Of a stretch of 24,788 nt of DNA, positions 6,703-14,456 are shown one piece after another. The notes under the pieces are model-generated. The model made no database searches. It worked only from the letters and a program-made list of their open reading frames with translations, and was not told where the DNA came from. This DNA is from an uncultured Acidimicrobium sp. (lineage in GTDB: Bacteria; Actinomycetota; Acidimicrobiia; Acidimicrobiales; Ilumatobacteraceae): positions 1 to 24,788 of the forward strand of contig CAITUB010000092.1 in assembly GCA_903895515.1 (NCBI GenBank), in the 5' to 3' direction. Position 1 is the first letter of the stretch. Each line of letters starts with the position of its first letter. A program made the translations under genes and the position numbers.

Positions 6703-7233
6703 ATGACACAACACACCATTAGTCCAGTCACACTCGCCACTTGCGTAGAGCACAGCCTGCACCTGTCGCTTGATGGTTTCGATCTTTCACGGGCGCGCCT
6801 GTATGGCATCAGCATCGTGGACGAAGAAGCCGCGGCACGAAATGAAGACGGTGCGTTACGAATTACGTTTCTTGCCGAACACGGCGATGTGTATGAACTT
6901 CTTGAAGCACAAACCAGCGCAATTGTTCGCATGTTTGATGCCGCGGTGGTGTTGACGTGCGGATGGGCTGCGCCAATTCGAGACGATGATGAAGACGACG
7001 AAGAAACATCAGTGCCACCCAGTCAGCATCCAGAACGCAGACGGGTTCGTTTAGTTGTAGTGGTGGGTGACGGTGGCGTTGGATCGGTATTGCGCTTTGC
7101 CGACACCCCAAACGATGTGGTGACCGATGCGGGGGCAGCGAGAGGCAGCCTGGCCGATGCAGTCACCAATTTGTGGTTTGACTGCCCCGTGAATGTTGCC
7201 CAAAGCCCTACAGATTCGGCATTGCAGGAGTAG
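6703..7233 (+). CDS. Unknown protein upstream of nadA, 176 residues
   Basis: I do not recognise this protein. From ATG 6703 it begins MTQHTISPVTLATCVEHSLH. It is soluble, with no signal peptide or membrane span, and has alternating hydrophobic strands (LRITFLAEH, RRVRLVVVVGDGGVGSVLRF) and a strongly acidic linker DDDEDDEE near residues 98-105. An in-frame ATG at 6640 would add 21 residues but lies inside the leuC palindrome, and the added segment does not look conserved. There is no clear Shine-Dalgarno at 6703. It ends 16 bases before nadA and probably lies upstream in the same expression unit, although nadA also has a promoter candidate. Codon use resembles its neighbours, so it is probably a real gene. 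Confidence 0.65.
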   Translation: MTQHTISPVTLATCVEHSLHLSLDGFDLSRARLYGISIVDEEAAARNEDGALRITFLAEHGDVYELLEAQTSAIVRMFDAAVVLTCGWAAPIRDDDEDDEETSVPPSQHPERRRVRLVVVVGDGGVGSVLRFADTPNDVVTDAGAARGSLADAVTNLWFDCPVNVAQSPTDSALQE

Positions 7234-7237
7234 CCGA

Positions 7238-7243
7238 TAACTT
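7238..7243 (+). promoter_or_regulatory. Putative -10 element of nadA (leaderless start)
   Basis: TAACTT lies 6 bases before the nadA GTG, so transcription would begin at about the start codon. The nearest Shine-Dalgarno (AGGAG at 7226-7230) is about 19 bases away, too far to act on this start. No convincing -35 is visible. Confidence 0.35.
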
Positions 7244-7249
7244 GAATGT

Positions 7250-8251
7250 GTGAGTTCAAGCATCGCCAACAGCGTTGATTATGGCCAGAAGTCGGCATGG
7301 GCCGAAGAAGTTCGTGCGCTGGCTAAACAGCGCGATGCGGTAATTCTTGCCCACAACTATCAGGTGCCAGAGATTCAGGAAATTGCGCATCATGTTGGCG
7401 ACTCGTTGGCGCTTTCGCGAATTGCAGCCCAAGTTGATGCAAGCACGATCATTTTTTGCGGTGTGCACTTCATGGCCGAGACCGCAAAGATTTTGAGCTA
7501 CGAAAAAACGGTGATCATTCCCGACGCTGCTGCGGGTTGTTCGCTTGCCGACACCATTAATGCAGACCAACTTCGTGCTTGGAAAGCCGAACACCCTGGT
7601 GCAGCAGTAGTGAGTTACGTAAACACCACTGCAGCCGTAAAGGCCGAAACCGATATTTGCTGCACGTCATCGAACGCGGTTGAAGTAGTGCAGTCAATTC
7701 CACTTGATCAAGAAATTTTGTTTTGCCCAGACCAGTTTCTGGGTGCACATGCACAGCGCGAAACCGGGCGCACCAACATGCACATTTGGATGGGCGAGTG
7801 TCATGTGCACGCCGGCATCAATGGGCAAGATTTGAAGAACATGGTTGCTGCTGAACCCGAAGCAGAACTGTTCATTCACCCAGAATGTGGATGCGCAACT
7901 TCGGCAATGTATTTGGCTTCGAGCGGTGCAGTTCCTGCAGAGCGCACACACATTCTTTCCACCTCAGGAATGATTACGGCAGCGCAGAATACGCGCGCGA
8001 AAAAAGTTTTGGTCGCAACAGAAACCGGAATGCTGCATCAGTTGCGCAAAGCAAACCCACTGGTCATTTTTGAGCCGGTGAATCGTGCAGCAGTGTGCAA
8101 ATACATGAAGATGATTACTCCCGAGAAATTGCTGCGTTCTTTGCGCGATGGCACCGATGTTGTGGATGTTCCGCGCGACATTGCCGACAAAGCACGTGCT
8201 TCTGTGGAGCGCATGATTGCCATTGGCACGCCTTCGCGTACGAAGGAATAG
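7250..8251 (+). CDS. nadA: Quinolinate synthase NadA
   Basis: Condenses iminoaspartate (from NadB) with dihydroxyacetone phosphate to quinolinate in de novo NAD synthesis; a cytosolic [4Fe-4S] enzyme. Of 333 residues, the cluster ligands are probably Cys97 (AAGCSLAD), Cys184 (MGECHVH) and Cys283 (AAVCKYMKMIT), with spacing close to that of characterised NadA proteins. LAHNYQ (34-38) and HPEC (210-213) are also family marks. The start is GTG 7250; an ATG at 7246 is out of frame. It leads nadA-nadB-nadC, with nadB starting 5 bases after its stop, so the three probably form one transcript. Confidence 0.96.
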   Translation: MSSSIANSVDYGQKSAWAEEVRALAKQRDAVILAHNYQVPEIQEIAHHVGDSLALSRIAAQVDASTIIFCGVHFMAETAKILSYEKTVIIPDAAAGCSLADTINADQLRAWKAEHPGAAVVSYVNTTAAVKAETDICCTSSNAVEVVQSIPLDQEILFCPDQFLGAHAQRETGRTNMHIWMGECHVHAGINGQDLKNMVAAEPEAELFIHPECGCATSAMYLASSGAVPAERTHILSTSGMITAAQNTRAKKVLVATETGMLHQLRKANPLVIFEPVNRAAVCKYMKMITPEKLLRSLRDGTDVVDVPRDIADKARASVERMIAIGTPSRTKE

Positions 8252-8256
8252 TCACA

Positions 8257-9939
8257 GTGCCGACAGGTTCGCGCGTACAACAGATACCTGTGAATGTGCC
8301 AACTCAACTTGCTGCTCCAGCAGTTTCCTGGACGCGCGAAGTTGATGTTGTCGTTCTTGGCTCTGGCGCGGCGGGGCTTGCAGCAGCGTTAGCAGCACGA
8401 CCAGTTCGTGACGTTTTGATCATTACGAAAGACACGCTGGATGCAGGAAGTACCGCGTGGGCGCAAGGCGGACTAGCTGCTGTACTCGACCCGGGCGACA
8501 CATTTGGTGAACACGTACGCGACACGCTTGAAGCAGGCGCAGGTTTGTGTGATGAAGCGGCAGTTACTTCGTTAGTGCGCGATGCACCGACTGCAATTCA
8601 ATATTTGGAAAAACTTGGTGCAGCGTTCGACCCAGGTAGCGACGGCTTGCGAGCGCTTACTCGCGAAGGTGGGCATTCGCGCTCGCGCATTGTGCACGCC
8701 GGCGGCGATCAATCGGGCGCAGAAGTTCAACGCACGCTCGACATGAACGCCATTAACGCAGGTGTTGAAGTGATGGATCACGCGTTTGCGTTGGATTTGG
8801 TGTTTGGAAAATCTTCAGGTGGGCGTCGCCGAATTGCTGGCGTGCGAATTGCAAAACTCGATGCGCAGGGAAATGTTGAAAGTGTTGGGTTAGTGAAAGC
8901 ACCTGCTGTTGTGGTTGCAACTGGTGGATATGGCCAAGTTTTCGCAAGTACATCGAACCCACCAGCAGTTACAGGTGATGGTCATGCCCTTGCTCTGCGC
9001 GCAGGTCTTACGTTGCGCGATCTTGAGTTCGTGCAGTTTCACCCGACGGTGTTGTGGCACTCGGCAAGTTCGACTCAACAGCAAATGCTTATTAGCGAAG
9101 CAGTTCGCGGCGAAGGCGCAATTCTTTTTGATGCAGCGGGTGAGCGCATCATGAAAGGTGTGCATCCGCAAGAAGACCTTGCACCACGAGACGTGGTGGC
9201 ATCGGCAATCAGCGCACGCATGGCGCAAGCTCCAGCAGGCGTTGATGACCATGTGTTTCTTGATGCCACGGGTATTGAAAATTTCGAAGAACGCTTTCCG
9301 TTCATTACCAAGGCTTGTCGTGCAGCCGGCGTTGACCCGCTCACACAACGAATTCCCGTTGCACCTGCAGCGCACTACACATGTGGTGGCATTGATTCAA
9401 ACCTTGATGGCCTTACCGAAGTGGACGGACTGTATGCCGTTGGCGAAGTGGCATACACAGGCGTGCACGGCGCAAACCGGTTGGCATCCAACTCACTGAC
9501 CGAAAGCCTGGTGGTGGGAACGCGTGTTGGACGAAACCTGGCGTGGAAAATTCCTGAGCGTGTTGAACCAGAAGAAACCATTGCCTCTGAAATTGTGGGA
9601 CTGCTTGATGATTCACTCCGCACTCACGTACGCACGCTGATGAGCAAACACGTAGGCGTGCTTCGTAAGCCGGAAGGTTTGCAACATGCACTTGATGCGT
9701 TGGAAAAAGCTGCAGAAAAAGTTGATGCGCAAGTTCTGCCTTCGCGACGCAATTTTGAAGCAACCAACATCTTGACTGTTGCAACAGCAGTTGCGGCAAG
9801 CGCGCTTGCTCGAACTGAGAGTCGTGGTTGTCACCGCCGCACAGACACGGTGGAGCAGCGAGAAATATGGGTTCGACACCTAGAGGTTTCGTTGCACAGT
9901 GGTTCGTTGTCAATTAGTGGAATTCCGAACGAGGCCTAA
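8257..9939 (+). CDS. nadB: L-aspartate oxidase NadB
   Basis: FAD enzyme oxidising L-aspartate to iminoaspartate, the substrate of NadA. The open frame extends upstream into nadA, but the start chosen is GTG 8257, which has AAGGA 9 bases upstream and gives 560 residues. Seen in order: dinucleotide motif VVVLGSGAAGLAAALAA (about 31-47), STAWAQGGLAAVLD, GGHSRSRIVHAGGD, FVQFHPTVLW, SEAVRGEGAILFD, APRDVVASAISARM, HYTCGGIDSN, and the C-terminal FAD segment VGEVAYTGVHGANRLASNS. The last part carries ESRGCHRR, typical of NadB and distinguishing it from succinate dehydrogenase flavoprotein. It lies between nadA and nadC. Confidence 0.95.
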   Translation: MPTGSRVQQIPVNVPTQLAAPAVSWTREVDVVVLGSGAAGLAAALAARPVRDVLIITKDTLDAGSTAWAQGGLAAVLDPGDTFGEHVRDTLEAGAGLCDEAAVTSLVRDAPTAIQYLEKLGAAFDPGSDGLRALTREGGHSRSRIVHAGGDQSGAEVQRTLDMNAINAGVEVMDHAFALDLVFGKSSGGRRRIAGVRIAKLDAQGNVESVGLVKAPAVVVATGGYGQVFASTSNPPAVTGDGHALALRAGLTLRDLEFVQFHPTVLWHSASSTQQQMLISEAVRGEGAILFDAAGERIMKGVHPQEDLAPRDVVASAISARMAQAPAGVDDHVFLDATGIENFEERFPFITKACRAAGVDPLTQRIPVAPAAHYTCGGIDSNLDGLTEVDGLYAVGEVAYTGVHGANRLASNSLTESLVVGTRVGRNLAWKIPERVEPEETIASEIVGLLDDSLRTHVRTLMSKHVGVLRKPEGLQHALDALEKAAEKVDAQVLPSRRNFEATNILTVATAVAASALARTESRGCHRRTDTVEQREIWVRHLEVSLHSGSLSISGIPNEA

Positions 9940-9941
9940 CC

Positions 9942-10865
9942 ATGTTGCATCACAAACTTTCTGATGAATCTGCTCAGTACATATCGGCAGCGGGTTTAGA
10001 TGTTGACGCAGTGCGTCGACTTATTTCTGTCGCGTTAGACGAAGACTTGCACAATGGTCCCGATGTGACCACCAATTCGACAGTTCCTGCACAGCAGCGA
10101 AGTGCGGGTGTTTTTGCATCACGCCAAACAGGATGCATTGCAGGCCTGGCAATTGCTGGTGCAGTTTTCGACATGGTGTGTGGCGCCGAGCATGTTGCGT
10201 TCAAGCAGTTAGTTGCAGATGGATCGCGCGTTCAGCCTGGCACTCGCGTGGCAAGCGTTGAGGGCCCAACTCGCGGGTTGCTCACAGCAGAGCGCACTGC
10301 GCTGAACCTGTTGGGCCATTTGTCGGGAGTTGCAACTGCAACAAGCCAATGGGCTGATGCCATTGCATCCACGAATGCACAGGTGCGCGACACGCGCAAA
10401 ACCACGCCAGGAATGCGCGCGCTGGAAAAGTATGCAGTGCGTTGTGGCGGCGGTGTGAATCACCGTATGTCACTTTCGGATGCAGCTTTAGTGAAAGACA
10501 ATCACATTGTTGCTGCTGGCGGAGTAGCTAGAGCGTTTGCTGCAGTGCGCGCTGCTGCGCCATCAATCGTGTTGGAAATTGAGGTGGACACGATTGATCA
10601 ATTGCGCACAGCGCTTACAGCAGGTGCCGATTTAGTGCTGCTCGACAACATGACACCAGAAGTGCTGCGCGAAGCAGTTGCAATTGCTGCTCAGCATCTC
10701 GCAACTACTGGTCGTGCTGTGGTGCTTGAAGCAAGTGGCGGGCTGACATTAGAAAATGCACAGAGTGTTGCCGCAACCGGTGTGAATTACATTTCGGTTG
10801 GCGCACTCACGCATTCTGCAAAAGTGCTGGATATCGGGCTAGATCTAGAAACTATTGTCGCTTAA
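9942..10865 (+). CDS. nadC: Quinolinate phosphoribosyltransferase NadC
   Basis: Converts quinolinate and PRPP to nicotinate mononucleotide with loss of CO2, the third step of NAD synthesis. The 307-residue protein shows EDLHNGPDVTT (34-44), ERTALNLLGHLSGVAT (117-132), the PRPP/quinolinate-binding RDTRKTTPG (149-157), GGGVNHR (169-175), KDNH (185-188), then EIEVDT, LLDNM and LEASGGL of the barrel. The ATG at 9942 is 2 bases after the nadB stop, with a GAGG about 7 bases upstream. Its 3' end overlaps the convergent hydrolase gene by 4 bases (TTAA), the two stop codons sharing the same bases. Confidence 0.96.
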   Translation: MLHHKLSDESAQYISAAGLDVDAVRRLISVALDEDLHNGPDVTTNSTVPAQQRSAGVFASRQTGCIAGLAIAGAVFDMVCGAEHVAFKQLVADGSRVQPGTRVASVEGPTRGLLTAERTALNLLGHLSGVATATSQWADAIASTNAQVRDTRKTTPGMRALEKYAVRCGGGVNHRMSLSDAALVKDNHIVAAGGVARAFAAVRAAAPSIVLEIEVDTIDQLRTALTAGADLVLLDNMTPEVLREAVAIAAQHLATTGRAVVLEASGGLTLENAQSVAATGVNYISVGALTHSAKVLDIGLDLETIVA

Positions 10866-11698
10866 TTCTTTAGCGCTCGCTGGTACACGCTGGTGCAAGC
10901 CGAAAGAAGCTTTGGAACGTACGTGCGCTGCTCGGTGTAAATAGCGTTATGTCCACCGTCTACCAAATGGACGTCGACATCTTTCAATAGATCTAGTAGA
11001 CGTTGTTGTCGCTCAGGAGGAATGACCTGATCTTGTGTGGTAATTACCACTGACGTGGGAACGTCTACTGCAGGCAGCCACTTCAGCGAATTGAAACTTC
11101 CGATTTCTTTTCCAGCTTCAAGAATTTGTCGCCAGTCATGACCGGACATTTCGTCGAGTGCCCATTGGTCCAATCCTTCAGACTTGCGCTGTAAATACAC
11201 CTGCTCGGTTATCCAGTCCACGGTTTGCGTTGGAGTGAATCGAGCAATGGCTGCAAGTCCAGTGAGACCAAGAAAGCCAAGCCGTTCTTCGCGCGACTTT
11301 GCAAAAATTGGCGCAGTGCTACACAACACCAGCCCGTTTACGCGATGCTCGTGTTGCTTCCAAATGAGTTGCGCAATGGTTCCACCCATTGAATATCCAA
11401 CAGGTATGAACGTGTTGATGCCCAGTGCATCGGCAAGCGCAACCACGTCGTCCGCGCAGTCTTCAAGGCGAAATGAACTACGCGAGCGAATTCCTTGTCC
11501 GTGACCGCGATGATCGAGCGCGACCACGTTGAAGTGTTTGCCGAGTTCTTCAAAACACGTAAACCAATTCAGGTCAGCTGTTGCTGTCCAGCCGTGCAAC
11601 AAAATGAGTGTCGGCGCGTTGTCTGGGCCTTGCACTTCACGAATGAATGTTTGACCGCGACCAGGAATATCGATCAAGCGACCGGGGGGAAGCGCCAT
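10862..11698 (-). CDS. Alpha/beta-fold hydrolase
   Basis: A 278-residue cytosolic alpha/beta hydrolase of unknown substrate. Visible features are the oxyanion-hole segment LLHGWTAT (33-40), LDHRGHGQG (61-69), the nucleophile elbow GYSMGG with Ser103, and the probable acid Asp223 (TTQDQVIPP) and base His250 (GGHNAIY). The cap region 130-200 is helical and tryptophan-containing. It follows greA on the minus strand after a 10-base gap with GGAG just upstream of the ATG, so the pair is probably one transcript; no functional tie is evident. Esterase, lipase or metabolite hydrolase are all possible. Confidence 0.85.
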   Translation of the reverse strand: MALPPGRLIDIPGRGQTFIREVQGPDNAPTLILLHGWTATADLNWFTCFEELGKHFNVVALDHRGHGQGIRSRSSFRLEDCADDVVALADALGINTFIPVGYSMGGTIAQLIWKQHEHRVNGLVLCSTAPIFAKSREERLGFLGLTGLAAIARFTPTQTVDWITEQVYLQRKSEGLDQWALDEMSGHDWRQILEAGKEIGSFNSLKWLPAVDVPTSVVITTQDQVIPPERQQRLLDLLKDVDVHLVDGGHNAIYTEQRTYVPKLLSACTSVYQRALKN

Positions 11699-11708
11699 AT
11701 TCTCCGGG

Positions 11709-12191
11709 TTACTTCTGTGCTTTTGCTGACAGCACTTTGACTTTTAGTTTTGCGTTTGTTGCGTCGTATGTAACAACATCGCCTTCTTTTGCGCCAAGTA
11801 ACGCAGAACCAAGTGGTGAAGAAGGGCTCATCACGCTGACTGAATCGTTTTCTGGTTTTTCTTCAACATGGCCAATAAGGTACGACTCGGCATCGTTGTC
11901 TGAGTCACCTTCAAACACAATGGCGACGACCGAACCAAGACCAACAACACCGTCGGTAGGGGCAGAAACGACTTCGGAGTCTTCAAGAATGGATTCGATC
12001 TGGCGAATGCGGCCCTCCATGTGGCCCTGCTCATCTTTTGCCGCGTGGTAGTCGCCATTTTCCTTCAGGTCGCCAAGTTCACGTGCACGCTCAATTTTGT
12101 AGGCGACCTCAATGCGCCCACGGGTGGTGAGGTCGTCAAATTCGGCCTTTATACGGTCAAATGTGGACTTCGAGAGTTGGTGCTTAGCCAT
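11709..12191 (-). CDS. greA: Transcription elongation factor GreA
   Basis: Binds the RNA polymerase secondary channel and stimulates transcript cleavage to rescue backtracked complexes. The start at ATG 12191 gives MAKHQLSKSTFDRIKAEF and 160 residues, the usual GreA length; the longer frame from 12239 only adds promoter sequence. The coiled-coil hairpin carries the acidic tip at Asp41 and Glu44 within LGDLKENGDYHAAK (39-52), followed by QGHMEGRIRQIE. The C-terminal FKBP-like domain has VGLGSVVAIVFE and SPSSPLGSALLGAKEGDVV. TAGCCT ends 8 bases before the ATG, with no Shine-Dalgarno, suggesting a leaderless message. It diverges from leuB. Confidence 0.95.
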   Translation of the reverse strand: MAKHQLSKSTFDRIKAEFDDLTTRGRIEVAYKIERARELGDLKENGDYHAAKDEQGHMEGRIRQIESILEDSEVVSAPTDGVVGLGSVVAIVFEGDSDNDAESYLIGHVEEKPENDSVSVMSPSSPLGSALLGAKEGDVVTYDATNAKLKVKVLSAKAQK

Positions 12192-12199
12192 ACGAACCA

Positions 12200-12214
12200 A
12201 GGCTATCTGCGCAA
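12200..12214 (-). promoter_or_regulatory. Putative greA promoter element, shared with gltX
   Basis: On the minus strand TTGCGCAGATAGCCT ends 8 bases before the greA ATG. The gltX gene has TTGCTCAGATAGCCT at exactly the same distance, 14 of 15 bases identical. TAGCCT fits a TAnnnT -10, and the conserved bases just upstream resemble an extended -10 element. There is no recognisable -35. Confidence 0.5.
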
Positions 12215-12240
12215 AATCCACCCTACGATGGAGCATCACT

Positions 12241-13254
12241 ATGTCTGCGAAATCATCACAAGCTCATCGCGTTGCAGTAATTGGCGGCGACGGAATTGGA
12301 CCAGAGGTCACAACTGAAGCGCTGAAGGTAGTGAAGGCTGCTGGAATTGATTTAGAGACCACAAGCTTCGATCTTGGTGGTGCTCGTTACCTGCGTGATG
12401 GTGAAGTGCTGTCGGATGCAACACTTGCCGAACTGCGCAAGTTTGACGCCATCTTGTTGGGCGCTGTAGGTACACCTGCGGTACCACCAGGAGTAATTGA
12501 ACGCGGCTTGTTGTTGAAGATGCGTTTTGAATTGGACTTGTACATCAATCAGCGTCCATTTGCTGGAGTAGCGCCAGGCCATACGCAGTCACACGACTTC
12601 GTGGTGATTCGCGAGAACACTGAAGGACCATATGTTGGCGAAGGTGGAGTGTTACGCAAAGGCACGCCATTTGAAGTAGCAACCCAGGGCAGTGTGAACA
12701 CTGCACACGGCGTCGAGCGCTGCATTCGTTACGCATTCGAACTTGCCGCACAACGCGATCGCAAACATTTGACACTGGTGCACAAAACAAACGTGCTTAC
12801 TTTTGCTGGAGATTTGTGGCAACGCACATTCAATTCCGTGGCTGAAGATTTCCCACATGTTGGAACCGCCTACAACCACGTGGATGCAGCTTGCATCTAT
12901 TTCGTTCAAGATCCGCAGCGTTATGACGTGATTGTGACCGACAACTTGTTCGGCGACATTTTGACCGACCTTGGTGGAGCAGTGAGCGGTGGAATTGGTG
13001 TTGCGTCTTCAGCCAACCTGAACCCGAAGCGCACTGGCCCATCAATGTTTGAGCCCGTGCATGGTTCGGCGCCAGACATCGTCGGCACAGGCAAGGCAAA
13101 CCCGGTCGCAGCAATTCTTTCGGCAGCGCACATGCTGGAGTTCCTTGGTGAGCATGCCGGGGCAGCCAAGTTGCGTGCTGCCTGCGAAAAGCCAAGTGCG
13201 GGCTCAACCTCGCAAATTGGTGACGAAATTGCAGCCCGAGTTGCTGGCAAGTAA
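12241..13254 (+). CDS. leuB: 3-isopropylmalate dehydrogenase LeuB
   Basis: Oxidatively decarboxylates 3-isopropylmalate to 2-oxoisocaproate; in organisms with CimA it also acts on 3-methylmalate for isoleucine. The start at ATG 12241 gives 337 residues, the compact actinobacterial length. The frame is open upstream, but that part overlaps greA and lacks family sequence. GGAG lies 7 bases before the ATG. Motifs: VIGGDGIGPEV 13-23, RFELDLYINQR 95-105, RENTEGPYVGEGG 124-136, catalytic Lys182 in VHKTNVL, metal-binding Asp234/239/243 in TDNLFGDILTDL, and GSAPDIVGTGKANP 275-288. ilvE follows on the same strand 39 bases later. Confidence 0.95.
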   Translation: MSAKSSQAHRVAVIGGDGIGPEVTTEALKVVKAAGIDLETTSFDLGGARYLRDGEVLSDATLAELRKFDAILLGAVGTPAVPPGVIERGLLLKMRFELDLYINQRPFAGVAPGHTQSHDFVVIRENTEGPYVGEGGVLRKGTPFEVATQGSVNTAHGVERCIRYAFELAAQRDRKHLTLVHKTNVLTFAGDLWQRTFNSVAEDFPHVGTAYNHVDAACIYFVQDPQRYDVIVTDNLFGDILTDLGGAVSGGIGVASSANLNPKRTGPSMFEPVHGSAPDIVGTGKANPVAAILSAAHMLEFLGEHAGAAKLRAACEKPSAGSTSQIGDEIAARVAGK

Positions 13255-13293
13255 CGCTAAGTTTTATCAACATTTTTAAATAAGGGGACGCCG

Positions 13294-14211
13294 ATGCCGA
13301 TTACCACGACACCAAAGATTTGGATGAACGGAACGCTTGTTGATTGGGACAAGGCACAAGTTCATGTGCTCACGCACACACTGCATTACGGCACCGGCGT
13401 GTTCGAAGGTATTCGCGCATACGAAACCGACAAGGGTCCGGCAGTATTCCGCCTTACCGAACACATGCAACGCTTCATTAACTCAGCAAAAATTTTGGCA
13501 ATGCCAATGCCGTACTCACTTGAAGAACTTGTTCAAGCTGTAAAAGACACGGTTGTATCAACCGGATTGCCAGCTTGCTACGTACGTCCGCTTGCGTATT
13601 ACGGATACGGCGAAATGGGCTTGAACACCACGCCTTGCAAAACCGACGTTGCCATTGCATGTTGGCCATGGGGTGCGTATTTGGGTGATGATGCAGTTGA
13701 AAAAGGCGTGCGCATGAAGATTTCTTCATGGACTCGTCACGACCACAACACCATGCCTCCAGCAGCGAAAACAGTTGGTAACTATGTCAACTCATCGCTT
13801 GCCAAAGTTGAAGCGTTACAAGCTGGTTATGACGAAGCCATCATGCTTGCTCCAAACGGTTTGGTTGCTGAGTGCACAGGCGAAAACTTGTTTGTTGTGC
13901 GCAACGGAATCATCTTGACCCCACCAACATCTGCCGGAGCACTTGAGGGAATTACGCAAAACAGCGTCACCCGCATTGCTCGCGACTTGGGTTACGAAGT
14001 TCGCGTGGACAACATTGCTCGCAGCGATTTGTACATTGCCGAAGAAATCTTCGCCTGCGGAACTGCAGCAGAAGTTGGCTCGGTAAGTTCGGTTGACGAC
14101 AGGCCAGTGCCGTGCCCAGGACCGATGACGCGGGCAATCGCTGCTGTGTATGCCAAGGCTGTGCGTGGGCAAGACCCGCGCTATGTCGACTGGCTCGAAT
14201 ACGTGAAATAA
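13294..14211 (+). CDS. ilvE: Branched-chain amino acid aminotransferase IlvE
   Basis: PLP enzyme that transaminates the 2-oxo acids of leucine, isoleucine and valine with glutamate. The 305-residue protein is of the short fold-IV class: WMNGTLVDWDKAQVHVLTHTLHYG opens it, GVFEGIRAY is at 35-43, the PLP lysine is Lys159 in AAKTVGNYVNS, followed by ECTGENLFVV, GITQNSV and the phosphate-binding FACGTAAEVGSV. AGGGGA 6 bases before ATG 13294 fits a ribosome site. It lies just after leuB and before cimA, consistent with a branched-chain amino acid block. D-amino-acid transaminase is the fold-IV alternative but is less likely from the VFEGIRAY and CTGENLF motifs. Confidence 0.95.
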   Translation: MPITTTPKIWMNGTLVDWDKAQVHVLTHTLHYGTGVFEGIRAYETDKGPAVFRLTEHMQRFINSAKILAMPMPYSLEELVQAVKDTVVSTGLPACYVRPLAYYGYGEMGLNTTPCKTDVAIACWPWGAYLGDDAVEKGVRMKISSWTRHDHNTMPPAAKTVGNYVNSSLAKVEALQAGYDEAIMLAPNGLVAECTGENLFVVRNGIILTPPTSAGALEGITQNSVTRIARDLGYEVRVDNIARSDLYIAEEIFACGTAAEVGSVSSVDDRPVPCPGPMTRAIAAVYAKAVRGQDPRYVDWLEYVK

Positions 14212-14214
14212 CAG

Positions 14215-14258
14215 CCTTCGTATTACACGAAGGTGACTTGGGAGGGGTTTCCCCCAAG
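14215..14258 (+). repeat. Two tandem hairpins after ilvE
   Basis: Directly after the ilvE stop, CCTTCGT-ATTAC-ACGAAGG (14215-14233) makes a perfect 7-bp stem with a 5-base loop. It is followed by CTTGGG...CCCAAG (14237-14258) with further GG/CC pairing inside. Neither is followed by a T-run, so these look like mRNA 3'-end stabilising or factor-dependent terminator structures, not intrinsic terminators. Confidence 0.55.
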
Positions 14259-14259
14259 G

Positions 14260-14324
14260 TCATCCACAGCCGTTTCCACAAGCGGAGTATCGTCCGCAGG
14301 GCGTTATCCACAGGCATCCCCACA
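14260..14324 (+). promoter_or_regulatory. Cluster of four DnaA-box-like 9-mers
   Basis: A perfect DnaA box TTATCCACA is at 14304-14312. Related 9-mers in the same orientation are TCATCCACA (14260-14268, one mismatch), GTTTCCACA (14272-14280) and ATCCCCACA (14316-14324, weak). They form two pairs, each with a 12-base start-to-start distance, 32 bases apart between the pairs. dnaA and dnaN are not nearby, so a replication origin is not indicated. DnaA-dependent control of the cimA leader promoter (start about 14377) or a titration site is possible. Confidence 0.45.
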
Positions 14325-14341
14325 GGACAGGGGTTGGCGGG

Positions 14342-14370
14342 TTGGTGAACGCCATTTCAGGCGTCAGACT
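14342..14370 (+). promoter_or_regulatory. Putative promoter of the cimA leader
   Basis: TTGGTG (14342-14347), a 17-base spacer, and CAGACT (14365-14370) lie exactly 6 bases before the GTG of the leader peptide. Both hexamers are imperfect, but the geometry would place the transcription start on the GTG. GGAGG sits only 1 base before that codon, too close to act as a normal ribosome site. Confidence 0.4.
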
Positions 14371-14376
14371 GGAGGC

Positions 14377-14430
14377 GTGAATCATTTCGGAGCCACTCAA
14401 ACCAACATTGCGATCATCATTATTCGATAG
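14377..14430 (+). CDS. Isoleucine-rich leader peptide of cimA, 17 residues
   Basis: GTG 14377 opens an ORF encoding MNHFGATQTNIAIIIIR with stop TAG at 14428. Five of the last seven codons are isoleucine (ATT, then after GCG: ATC ATC ATT ATT). Immediately after the stop come a 10-bp hairpin and then a strong intrinsic terminator 35 bases before the cimA start. This is the standard layout of amino-acid attenuation, with isoleucine as the sensed amino acid. It matches citramalate synthase being the first enzyme of the threonine-independent isoleucine route. The same frame is open further upstream, but that part covers the DnaA-like boxes and the promoter and does not look like protein. Function is inferred from layout and codon content. 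Confidence 0.85.
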   Translation: MNHFGATQTNIAIIIIR

Positions 14431-14453
14431 GCGTGCGTCACCCGACGTACGCC
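14430..14453 (+). other. Pause or protector hairpin in the cimA leader RNA
   Basis: GGCGTGCGTC (14430-14439), loop ACCC, GACGTACGCC (14444-14453): ten consecutive pairs with one G-U. The 5' arm begins at the last base of the leader stop codon, so a ribosome stalled on the Ile codons would cover or melt it. The CGCCC at its 3' edge can also pair with GGGCG in the 3' arm of the terminator, a possible alternative fold that would prevent termination. Confidence 0.65.
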
Positions 14454-14456
14454 CAA

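Noticed and set aside
8095..8256. Longer N-terminus for nadB starting inside nadA
   Set aside because: The extra 54 codons overlap nadA and have no similarity to L-aspartate oxidase. GTG 8257 has a good ribosome site and gives the expected length.
12218..12224. AGGGTGG on the minus strand upstream of greA, resembling the T-box core
   Set aside because: The rest of the T-box sequence (NACCGCG) is absent, there is no specifier stem or terminator, and greA is not an amino-acid-related gene.
14260..14324. Chromosomal replication origin
   Set aside because: DnaA-like boxes are present, but there is no AT-rich unwinding element and no dnaA, dnaN, rpmH or parAB nearby. Kept only as a DnaA-box cluster.
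14233..14430. 65-residue ORF ending in the isoleucine run
   Set aside because: Its upstream two thirds covers hairpins, DnaA-like boxes and the predicted promoter and does not look like protein. The internal GTG at 14377 fits the attenuator layout better.
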